Assembly: GCA_914767715.1 (NCBI GenBank)
Contig: OU612066.1
Span: 30,540,283-30,604,282, forward strand
Length of the DNA stretch: 64,000 bases
Direction of reading: 5' to 3'
Source of the DNA: Membranipora membranacea
Lineage: Eukaryota; Bryozoa; Gymnolaemata; Cheilostomatida; Membraniporidae
Shown here: positions 1-10,523 of the stretch, piece after piece
Numbering within the stretch: the first letter of the stretch is position 1
How the letters are laid out: each line of letters starts with the position of its first letter
The notes under the pieces: generated by a model
The model's input: only the letters and a program-made list of their open reading frames with translations
Database searches by the model: none
Told to the model about the DNA's origin: nothing
Position numbers and translations under genes: made by a program

Positions 1-240
1 TGATGCTGAATCTAAAAAATAAAATATCTGGTGGTTATCCAGAGAAAGTCATTATAACGCTATTTTCCTATGTTGCGTGTGAAAAAAAAAATTGTGACAG
101 GACAAGCTCCACGGCTTGGAAGCTGTCTTAACAGTGGATAATAGACAGTTTTCTGAGCTCCAATTTAAGCCTCAATTCAGAGTAGTCCTCTCTCCAGTTT
201 GGTACTCTTTAACACACGCAGCATAAGAAAAATAATTCCC
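1..240. mobile_element. Copy of long-TIR element family (shared with 17247-17751), in RBM33-like intron
   Basis: Positions about 147-235 (ATAGACAGTTTTCTGAGCTC onward) match the left terminal repeat of the element at 17247. Positions about 60-115 match its opposite arm in inverted order (TTTCCTATG, then GACAGGACAAGCTCC). The arms are head-to-head, so this is a rearranged or truncated copy. It lies in the intron after the 403-304 exon. Confidence 0.7.
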
Positions 241-303
241 AATTTTCATTGACATGGGAATGCTAATTTATACATAAAGAGATCAGAATGTTAGCTTTCT
301 CAC

Positions 304-3300
304 CTGCTTCCCTAGCTGCTGCGAGACGGTTTGCCTCTTTCTGTTTCCTGATTCTCTCTCGTTCAGCAGCCTGCTTTGCTAGCTGCCTCTCATATTCAGT
401 CTCCTATGAGAGATCACAAAATGAAAAAAATTCCAGAACACAACAATGGTGTGTGATTATGTCAAGCGGGCTGACTGCTAGACACCTGCTAATGAGTAAC
501 AATGCACCAAACTGTGCCTATCCTGAATTCAAGAAATACACATTTCAGCCTTAGTTTTAGCAAAAAGTTTGAAGTAACATCAACTACTTGATCCTAGATA
601 GTATTTAGGTGATAGTCATTTTAGACAACTGGAACTCAGATAAGCGAACAGCTTGCTGTATACTTACCGGTGTTGCAGCCCTTTTTGATGGTACTTCTAG
701 ATTGGCACTGTCTGTCGATCTTCTCTTGTTGGCCCTGCAGTATGAAAATATAATCCTCACAACTCACATCAATCTTCAGGATTACAATAAATACTAATCA
801 GAAGCACTGATTAACGATACTGTTAGATGGGCTTCATTACCTCCGCACCAAAGTGCTACGATGACGATCTATTTCAACACTAGGGTTTGAAATTGATAGC
901 AAGATGACATCTATTGGGATAAACACAAATGCAAATGAACTACACTATATATTTAAATATTTGTGGGTTAGAAATTGAACTTATCAGATTTTGACGAACC
1001 TTTCGTTTTGGTTGTTATGCCCGTGATCATAATCGATCTGTAGCAGTTGAGCACGATTAGGACCTCCACTCCCCTCCATCTCCTCTCCTTCTGTAGCACT
1101 ATTCCCCTCATCTGCAGAAACCGCAGTAGATATCACAATGGTCGAGTTGGAATGTAACTGATTTTTAGTTTGGAAGTTATCCGACATATTAGCCTTCCGT
1201 TGGTTGAGACTTTGATGACTGTTAGATTGAGAGGCTGTCGGAGCAGGTGACTTGCTGCGTTCCCTTCTCAGGGGTGGATCTGCTAGCAGGGGTGGCTTGA
1301 GCAGGGGTGGCTTGAGCAGGGGTGGCTTCTTCAGGGTCACAGCTGGCTGCTGATGTTGTATGTTGTTGTAATTCTGTTTTTGGGGTGATACACGTGGGTG
1401 CGCAGCCCCGAAGGGTTTGCCTTGGAGAGGTTGGTGTGTTAGATTAAATTGAATGTTCCCTGGCTGAATCCTGCTCATTTGAGATCGATTGTTCAGGTTC
1501 ACAGTAAAATCAGTCATTCGAGGGGCAGAAGCAATGTTGTTTCTATTCTGTCCCATCATCATCTGCGGGAGAGATGGTCTAAAGCTTTGTTGCTGGTTGT
1601 TGACAACCATTTGGAAATTTGCCTGCTGCTGAATAGGCTGACCTAATATGGAACCGGGATTTCTAAACCGACCAGGTTGTTGTTGTTGTGGTTGTTGTCG
1701 TTGCTGCCTCAATAGTGCATTGTTCAGGTCCATAAGTTGCTGATTAATATTTTGGTCATTGTAGACCTTGCTCTGAGTAAGAAAGGCTGCTCTATCCCTT
1801 TGGCCCATGTTCAGCTGTAGTGGGTGTATATTAGTCCTGGGCTGACCCAAGGTATTAAAGTTTGGCCTCTGGATAATCTGCTGCAGCTGCTGGTACTGCT
1901 GCATGCGGTTGATTTGGATATTCCCCTGCATTGTTTGTTGGTATGGCATCCGTCTCAGATTAGGCGGACTTGGGTATCTGCGAAGAGAGACACAAAAAAA
2001 TGTAACATTCGAACAATAAACCCTATTTGAGTGAAGTTTTTCGGAATTGTCTCGTCACCATTTTTTGTCCACAAAGTTGCCAATATCTAAGTGCAGGTTT
2101 CCCCTCGAATCTTACCTAACTTGTGCACACTAAACATGAAACAGATTAGACAACACCAAACTAAATTCAAATTTACTGATAGCGATAATTTTGCCACAGA
2201 AAACACACCATGCATTTAGTACACCATGGCCATGACCACACCAAGGAGTGACTGATGTGCACTGTACTGCCTTATACCATCCAGATATAATAAGTTTACC
2301 TCATGGCTCTTTGCCCCCCAGGGTTACGGTTATAATAAGTGTTCTTCTGTAGATTTCTACCGACATTGCTTCCTCGGTTATTCTGAGGTACAGGTGTACT
2401 ATAAGCGTCTGGGATTCTTGTACCTTTAAACAAACATCAAATAAAGCATCTATGTACTGTTATATATGTGCAATAACAATTAAGTCGCCCGTTCTTAGGT
2501 GCCAATATCAATCAGGTAGTACAAACATCATTTACACTGGAAGCTGTCTCTTGAGAACATGGAACCACATTAGTCACCTTTCCAATATACCTTGCAAAAG
2601 AACAATGCAGCTTTAAAAGAACCAAATGGGACAAAGGAGTCAAAAAATGTGGTCTTATCCATAGCCGAGTATATTTTTGGAAAAAATATACTCGGCTACT
2701 CATAAACTGATTCTTACCCAACTACCGACATTTTGCTTACTTTGCTTATAAGTTATAAAGTGCAGATGGTTCACAAGTCAGAAAACATTGCATTGAGATA
2801 TTATGGTTTAGCAAAGCTTTACATTATAGTTAATATGAGGAGATGAATTGAGAGAAAATATCAAAATAGGTTTTTGCCAGAGGGTTTCTTTTACAAAGCT
2901 GCTAAGGAAAAACAAGTCCAATAGTCCTAAGTCCAATAATATCCAATCACCAACCTGCAGAATTGTTATTGGTCGGTTTGTTGACAGAGTCTTGGTGTTC
3001 TGTGGTGGTGTTGAGATCAGATATTTCGGCATACTCTTCGTCATTGACTTGTGTATCCAGTGTACCAAGATGTGCTACTACTGAGGCTGTCTGTCCATCG
3101 GACTCATCCTCTGGTATCAGATCATCATTATCATCACTAATATGTGCCTCGCTCGCCAACAGCTCCTGTTTAATAATAAAACAGCTCCTGTTTAATAACG
3201 AAACAGCTCCTGTTTAATAACGAAACAGCTCCTGTTTAATGATAAATCAAATCTGCTGTTCAGAATCACAAAACCAATCACAATGTGTTGCTGCAACTGT

Positions 3301-6097
3301 GTACCAGGCTTTAAAGATTCTCAGCTTACAAATAGAACAAGATGAAACCTTCTTTGAAATCTACAATTATAGTCCTTTGTCCTTAGCAGATTAGTGACAC
3401 TTCTATAAAATGAAATTCACTCATAGCAAATTGAAACAAATTTATTCAGTGGATTGTCTCAGTATCAACAATAAGAGTTTCAAATACTAAGCTCACTACT
3501 GAAGGTGTTTGGTGATGTACTGACATAGAGACATGATAGATCATAACATAATTACAAGGCTTATGTTATGCTTGCTCACCAATTTTTTGTTGGCTTAGCT
3601 TAGCATGGACTTGTTGGATCGCTGAAGCAAGGGAATTATTTTTTTATTCGGTCAGAGAGATAATGCTGCTTGGTATAACGATAATGAGCGCGAAAAATGA
3701 TTTGATTGAGAACTACCCAAAGACTAATGCATGTTATGGCCAGGCAGTTACTTATGATAAAGTTTTGACAGATTGGCGTGGTAAAAAAATTCAATGCTCT
3801 TCTTAGCATGAATGTGGAGATATGGAAAAAGAGCCTCCCATAAGGTTAGGTAACTCCCATTCTCTGCATTATGATGTCACAGTCACCCAGAAGTGAAATA
3901 CAAATAAAAAGCACTTCAGGGAGACTGTGACATCATAATGCAGAGAATGGAAGTAACTTACCCTTATGGGAGTCACTTTTTCCATATCAATGAAAATCTG
4001 ACAAAACTTTTTCATGAGTAACTGCCTGACTACAACATGCATTGGTCTTTGGGTAGTCTTTAAGCGATATGATGCCACCCCTCGATGTTCCAAGACTTTG
4101 CTTTAAGTATTTGGGCTGTGAGGCGACAATTGGAGATCAAAGGTTAAACTAGTGATCTTCAAAATGATACAGAACAAGCAAAAAGCAAAAATTTACCAGA
4201 CTTGAAGCAGTAGTTGGGTTAGAGGAATTGATCTTTGGCCAACTCTTATAAAACTCACTCCGCGTTTAACAAGAAGACTACAAAAAAGAGTAGGAATAGG
4301 AGGTGGCTCATTTGGTTAGAGCGCGTTGAAGGTCGTGGGTTCGAATCCCACTGCGGTCCATCGACTACTGGGGGTTGGGTTGGCCCCCAGGTGTGCTCTG
4401 ACCTTCCTGCAAACAAAGAGCAAATTGGCGCAGATTTTGCGGCCTCACCTTAAGGCACTACAATTTCGCCGCCCATGCTTAGGGATGTGGCGAGTGATAT
4501 GACATTCGATTTTAATCTACAAGTACATTCATACCTCATCAAGAGCTTGATTTGAGTTTCCTTGTTGCTCTTCCTGTGTATACTGCTCTGTGTGCTGATC
4601 ATCATACTGCTGTCCTGTGTCTGACTGATCATACTGTGGCTGAGCGGTGTGCTGTGAGTATTCCTCATTCTGTTGCTGCTGATAATGTCCCCCTACATCA
4701 TTATCCTCATCAAGCAGGCTGGCGTGGTCATCATCATCAAAATAATCATTCGCCTCCCTGTGTGAAGGAATAAAGACAACTGTTATAACCAAAAACTTTA
4801 AAGCACCTTAATCAATATATATTTCTCCATGTCAAGTGGCGAGTGGAAAATAATTCATCATAATTGGTGGATAAAATATAGCATTTATAGTGTTGAAAAG
4901 GAACTGGGCTTGTACAACCAGGAGGAGGGGATAACTCCTGATTCTGTCAAAATATATACCAAGATTAGATAACCTGGGCAGGCTGTCAGGGTTGGGTGGG
5001 TGGGGAAAGGGACAACCCGGGTAATCCGTCGTCAACTCTTCAAGGTCAAGACACAGACCTGTCTGTCATTTTCATAAATTCTGATTTACGATCAAGAGCA
5101 AACTATCACAAATATCTTTGTGAGTTTGACCAAGGAGTAGTCCTTGGTTTGACTTTTCGATTCTTCTTCTTATCCCATGTGATTCCCTGTTCAATTTGCA
5201 TGTCATACTGTTTGGGAAACTACTTTTTACTTAGGCTTAGTTAGTAGAGACTGGCCTGAGTGAAGAAGGTTTATTTACTAAATACAGCATTGTGATCAAT
5301 AGACATTGATACACAGACATCGACTAAGTCTATTTCTTAATTGGGCCCACATGACCAATAGGCCATAGAATCAAATCGGACAACTCTCATTTTTTTTCGA
5401 ATTCACAACTATTGCAATTCATTTTTGAGTTGTCCTCTCTTGTCAAATGGATTTACCCAGGCTGTCCACCCCCCTCACCACCCACCCCAACAGCCTGCCC
5501 AGGATAAAGAGTAGAGCTATTTTATAATTTTTTCCCAGTTGCAAATCTAATATATTGAGAGCAGTCATTGCCGCCTGACTTTATAACGCTTTGGTTTGTG
5601 ATTTCGAAAATCATCGTTACAATACAACGGAGAAATTATGGCAGTGCTTTCAACACAGCCACCTACAGCACGCAAACTTACTCCTCATTTCCTTCACCAA
5701 GCAACTCTTCCTCATCAAACTGCTCATCATCACTGCAAATGAAAATTATACCGTTAAATTTGACAGATACGTCATATTCATATCTATAAATAACATAACC
5801 ATATCCATGACACCATAGCTTTGTCACGCCATAGACTCCTCCACAAAAAAGAAGCCGCGTGACAAGGCTAATAGCACCACATCTTCTATTATACATTATG
5901 GTAAAAATAAACATAACAACACAAAAACTTTGTTGTCAGGCATGACTTGTGGCTTGATGCGTAGACACTGTCACTGATTCTGAATATGCACATTGTGTTT
6001 GGAGCATTCAGATTTGTCTCGATTCTCCATATTGATAAAAGCATATATAATGTTCCTTCACACACCTTTCATCATCATTTCCACGTTTCCACGACAT
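304..6097 (-). CDS. RBM33: RBM33-like RNA-binding protein, N-terminal part (8 exons, partial)
   Basis: Partial gene running off the left edge. Exons (minus): 6097-6066, 4757-4535, 3165-2955, 2423-2300, 1977-1000, 734-668, 403-304, plus a short exon 2 at about 5733-5683. All junctions are GT-AG and phases agree. Seen: a start of MSWKRGNDDE; acidic segments (DDEQFDEEELLGEG, FDDDDHASLLDEDND); Gln-rich stretches; a long low-complexity Q/N/P exon with a KPPLL triplication; then a basic coiled segment beginning ETEYERQLAKQAAERERIRK. This order of acidic LLGE-type N-terminus, Pro/Gln-rich middle and ETEYERQ/ETRLYRL-type helix is that of RBM33, a nuclear RNA-binding protein implicated in mRNA export. 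The RRM would lie off the window. Exon 5 (1977-1000) uses an AAG|GTTCGT donor; reading through it instead gives a TGA at 986-984, a possible short isoform. Identification rests on recalled family features, not a search. Confidence 0.72.
3160..3237 (-). repeat. Four tandem copies of a 22-bp unit spanning a splice acceptor
   Basis: The unit CAGCTCCTGTTTAATAACGA (plus strand) recurs four times. Read on the gene strand, each copy carries ...TTATTAAACAG|GAGCTG, a usable 3' splice site for the RBM33-like exon 3165-2955. Only the copy nearest the exon keeps the frame open, because a further upstream acceptor would add an in-frame TAA. Confidence 0.85.
3711..4060. mobile_element. Fold-back (inverted repeat) element, about 350 bp
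   Basis: Two arms of roughly 160-190 bp face each other around a short spacer near 3897-3914. Outer matches are AACTACCCAAAGAC (3712) against GTCTTTGGGTAGT (4045-4058). Inner matches are CATTATGATGTCACAGT against ACTGTGACATCATAATG. The arms have diverged by small indels. It sits in the intron between RBM33-like exons 4757-4535 and 3165-2955. No transposase is encoded. Confidence 0.85.
4297..4518 (+). mobile_element. tRNA-derived SINE (family A), copy 1
   Basis: Starts with GGAGGTGGCTCATTTGGTTAGA (box A-like) and has a perfect box B, GGTTCGAATCC. The tRNA anticodon arm is deleted. The body matches family-A copy 2 at 48060-48300 on the other strand, including ATCGACTACTGGGG, the TTGGCGCAGA segment and the tail GATTTTAATC. 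It lies antisense in an RBM33-like intron and ends 16 nt from the 5' splice site of exon 4757-4535. Confidence 0.85.
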
Positions 6098-6239
6098 GGC
6101 TCTCCGCTTTCAGCTACATACAATGGTGAATGCTACCTTTGGTGGTCCTGCAAATAAAATTGATTACATGAGCAGGTCAAAATATTTCAACTCAAAATAT
6201 ATGAACATAAATCATTCGTTATGTATGCTATGTACCTTA

Positions 6240-6627
6240 AGCTGCGTTTACATTAGGCCGTCTCCGTCAGCTGGCCACCAACTCAAGACTGAGCAGTCTT
6301 TAACCCCAAGTCTGAGCCAGAGTCTGAGACTGGCATGTGTTCACATAGCACCGGCTTAGCCAATGTCAGTCTCAGAGAAAATAAATGTGGGTGATAGAAC
6401 AAAGGGCAGTATTGTGATCGCTAAATTAGGAATTTGTGTTAAGACGGGCAGTCTTGAGACTGCAAAACGAGCACTGCTCGAATTGCCAGACACCAACTTA
6501 AAAGCCGGTCAGACAAGGTCAGTCAACCGTTTTTGTTATTCACACTACACAGTCTCAGCCTCCGTCTTAGTAATTTGACGGTCAGACTCAAGACTGGGCC
6601 AAAAGACGGCCTAATGTAAACGCAGCT
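6240..6627. mobile_element. MITE with TTA target-site duplication (Harbinger-like)
   Basis: Terminal inverted repeats begin AGCTGCGTTTACATTAGGCC at the left and end with its exact complement at the right (about 25 bp). The element is flanked on both sides by TTA (6237-6239 and 6628-6630). The interior has further CAGTCTTGAG/CTCAAGACTG inverted matches and no coding capacity. A 3-bp TTA duplication is typical of PIF/Harbinger elements; family assignment is inferred from that alone. It lies just upstream of the first coding exon of the RBM33-like gene. Confidence 0.85.
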
Positions 6628-8171
6628 TTAGTAACATAAATATTTGAGTTGTATACAGAATTGACAGACATGGTGACCTATCTGACTATCTCATAAAGAA
6701 TTCTCATTATCATCATGTTTCGAAGCATTGTTACCTTGTGGAGGTTGTGACCAATGAAGAGGGAGTTCATTGTTGTGACTATAGCTCAAACAGTAAGCCC
6801 CATCAACTAGAGTAATACTATGTGGATATAGTTTTGTGGCTGCAGTTGATTGCAGCAACTGCTCTGTTAGATTGGGAGACTTGGGCTTCTTTGTTACTGT
6901 TGTATCTTTGGATGTATATGCTTAGACATTTGTATTTCACAGCTATCCATTTAGTGCTAATATTTTTTTCTAAATTGGCTAGGTTTAACAGCTATTGAAT
7001 ATAAACTGGGTTAACATCCCTAATCTCAACTGGGCAAGAAGCCACAGCGTCATGAAAACAGCACAATTTGTTTACATAAATCTTTTATACTCAGCAGTCA
7101 TTTCAGTTATATTGTGGGTTCGATGTGATGTATGGATTTGTGCCAAATGTTTATGTTGAGTTGGATCAGTATTACAGCTATAGTTATAAATTTTACTATC
7201 TGTCGCTTTAAGCTATATATCGCTATCCATATCAGTTACTTTTCCTAAATTGTTTATTTATTTATAGAGGTTGGCTAATACTGGAATGTAATGAGCAACA
7301 TGTCCAATGGAGAAACCACAAATTCGATGAGAAAGAAACTGATGTTTCATAATTTGATCATTCATGAGTGTGCATTCAAGTACTAAAATAGCCACGACAA
7401 AGGGAAGAAAGTATCTACTACTACGCTGCCAGATGACAGTACATTCTTCATGAGTAATATTTACAGCATGCTGGTCTACCCATCACCAGTGATACCATTG
7501 TTTATGTTTGCATATATCCTGAATTTTCCCACTCAATGTCAGTAAATAAGCCGACCCTTATACTTTCGAACAGGACAGTCTTTCGGGCAAATTCCAGTGT
7601 CCATGGTTCTCACACCATTCCAAGCTCCACCATTCCTCTACCATTTGTGACATATACGTCATTCTATGATGGTTTTAAGAGTACACATCTCACTAAGTAG
7701 AGTGTGTCAGATCAAAATTGTCATGAGTTGAGTTATGCTTGCTACTCCTTGTGGTGCAACTGCACTTGGCCTAAAGGCAGAGAAGGGCCCCTGCAATGGC
7801 GTCCCAGAAAAGATCTACTCAGACTATATTCGTGATGAGCTGGAAGGGGATTTGATATACAGCATATATACCTGTGGGTAGAATACACTACAGTACCTAT
7901 GCTATGCAATGAGTCTTAAATTGCATGATCCACTATGACTATGTAAGGAAACCCTTAGAAATAGTGTGGTCTTGACAGGCATTGCTCTGCGGGGTGTGAC
8001 CCACAGGTCAACTCTAAAACCTGGATCTGTGTCAATGTGGGGGCCAGTGAAATATCGCTAGAGACCTAAGTTTTTGAGTAGGTAGACCTGTGGAGTAACC
8101 ATTATTGGCCCCTGGGACTTGCAAGCCTGTATTTGGCGGCCCATGAAAAGTCTGTATCAATCAACATTATC

Positions 8172-8249
8172 TATTTTCACAGTCACTGGACACGGAATTG
8201 ATGCATAATTTATTATGCATCAATTCCGTGTCCAGTGACTGTGAAAATA
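8172..8249. repeat. Perfect palindrome, 38-bp arms with 2-nt spacer
   Basis: The arm at 8172-8209 (starting TATTTTCACAGTCACTGGAC) is exactly complementary to 8212-8249, separated by TT. No mismatch was seen over 38 bp. No coding potential. Confidence 0.95.
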
Positions 8250-8489
8250 TGACTTCACTTCAAGTCTTTAAACAATTAAATATCCAGGGTAGTAAGTATT
8301 GCTTGCTACAATAGTACAGGAAAGTAGACAGACTTCATCCTTGAATGAACTTCTATTCTCTGACCAAGGACTGGACTCAAAACCCGTCCCATTGCTTGCT
8401 CTGAGTTCTGACTTACTTACTACTAGTACTACACACTCACTCTGCTGCACTTGCTGCTCTCTCATCCTCTGCTTACTACTAGTTCTTAT

Positions 8490-8750
8490 CTCTTCTTACT
8501 TACTACTCTCTTCTTACTTACTACTCTCTTCTTACTTACTACTCTCTTCTTACTTACTACTCTCTTCTTACTTACTACTTTCTTCTTACTTACTACTCTC
8601 TTCTTACTTACTACTCTCTTCTTACTTACTACTCTCTTCTTATTTACTACTCTCTTCTTACTTACTACTCTCTTCTTACTTACTACTTTCTTCTTACTTA
8701 CTACTCTCTTCTTACTTACTACTCTCTTCTTACTTACTACTCTCTTCTTA
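8490..8750. repeat. Minisatellite, 16-bp unit, about 16 copies
   Basis: Tandem CTCTTCTTACTTACTA units with rare single-base variants (CTTTCTT, TTATTTACTA). Because 16 is not divisible by 3, all three frames stay open and produce long Leu/Ser/Tyr ORFs, which are artefacts. Confidence 0.95.
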
Positions 8751-10523
8751 CCACTCTCTCTCTCTACTTCAAAGTAGCACTAGCTAGTAAGTAAGTAGGC
8801 AGTCGTAGTACTAGTGAGTAAGTAATAATCAACTGAGAGTCAGCAGCAGTCAGAGAGAGAGAGAGAGACTAGAGGAGTATCATCAATCAATGTATTGTTC
8901 ATTGGTATCATATTCATAATTAATATTACTTACTTATTTATGACAGTGAGTCGGTAGGTAAAGCTATATATGTATGTATACCAATCACTATTTATTATGA
9001 AACATATTATGCAAGTGGTTGGACAATATCATTCATGCAGCAAGCAGGCAAACATGGGATACATTTCGGATCTGACTTAGGTCGTACTCATACAATTTCA
9101 TTATTCTGCATACGACTTCGTTCAGTAACTTTCATTTGGACATGCTGAAACAAGTTGGCCAATGATAATCAAAAATAGATCCTATTAGCCAATTATTATT
9201 GGTTTCCGGTTCGTTGACAACTACAAAGTTAAATGTTCTTGCGAGATTTCAACAAACTTTGATTAATGAGATTTGGACTATTGCTGTGATTAATTGATTT
9301 TTTTTTAGTATATTGCATATTTACAGAGTGTTTGAAATGTCTTGAAAAATAGAATTAGTTATATTATAACAAATAAATATAAAAAATGTTGGACAAAAAT
9401 GTCATAAAAACTTTAGGTTTCAAAAAGCCAATACAATAAATGAGCTCTAATCTAAATCCACAATAGTATCTTATAGTTCTATGATTTCAGTTTTGGAGCT
9501 CATTGTAAAGTCGAGGGAAAATTGAAAAAAAGGTTATTTCATTTAACAGTAAACTGATCATTTTGATTACTTGACATTAAGCAATGAAGTAATTGTCAGA
9601 GCCACTGATAGTTATTCAGATGTGTAATGGGAATACTATCCTTGCCAATTCTCTATTAAAATCATTTACTAGTCCATGACTAGAGTCTACCAATCCATGA
9701 ACCTCTCTGGTGTGGTTGCACTGCAGTTGGGTGCAAAAAAATCCAAGACACAGCACAGACAGTGAGTGTGTCAACTCAATGACTGCCACTTGTGACTCTG
9801 ACTGAATCCAATCAGTCTGTTCCACTACAAAAACTACCTGCCTCAGCTTAGCAGTAAAATAGTAAGTTCATTTTCAATCTGACTGGCACTGCTCTGCTGA
9901 TAGTGAGAGTGGAGTGACTAACAAACGTAACAACAATCATCAATCAATGTAACTGTTCTCAGTCATATATATATATATATATACATAGCTAGTAATCATT
10001 TAATTACTATATGGCACTAAGCTGATTTTAATTCATTGTCTATTTTGAACTGTTACTCATTGTTCTTTACTATAGGAACCATAAAATACATACTAACATT
10101 AATCAGTTATAAATTATAGTTCCTATCACACGCTGTCTCCGAAACTTGGCCTGGTCTCTGGCGTTGATTGACTGGCCTCCTTGTTTGGGTTTTGTCTTCC
10201 AAGGAGGATAGCCGAGTGCAAGGGTCCCAGGAATCCGAGTAGACATATATATGATGATAGGGACTATAATTCATAGGCCTGTTTAATTCTAGTACTGTTA
10301 GTGTTACAGAAAACACCATCCAAATTGCCAAAAGATCACTGTGAAATCAGGCAGGGCAAGACCAATATATGACTGGGCTCATAATTCTTGTATGGATTTG
10401 ATTCATGATAGATAAAATACATCAAAATCTCATTGTCTCTGAAAACAGCAGAAAATTGTACATTATGGCCTAGAAACAGCAACAAACTTAAAATCATTGT
10501 CTCTGGATCTATTTTAGATTATT

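Larger units (their letters stand above)
6098..10523. other. Intergenic region between divergent RBM33-like and CENP-C genes
   Basis: No coding exon recognised. It contains the MITE at 6240-6627, the long palindrome at 8172-8249, the minisatellite at about 8490-8750, and a short AT dinucleotide run near 9967-9983. The remainder is AT-rich unique sequence in which I see nothing else. Confidence 0.6.

Noticed and set aside
4297-4370. tRNA gene on the plus strand (also 48220-48300 minus, 18908-19000 plus, 15378-15449 minus)
   Set aside because: Box A and box B are present, but anticodon arms or acceptor stems are missing or broken and the sequences continue into shared bodies; they are SINE heads.
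8299-8787. Long Leu/Ser/Tyr-rich open frames
   Set aside because: They are translations of a 16-bp minisatellite and occur in several frames at once.
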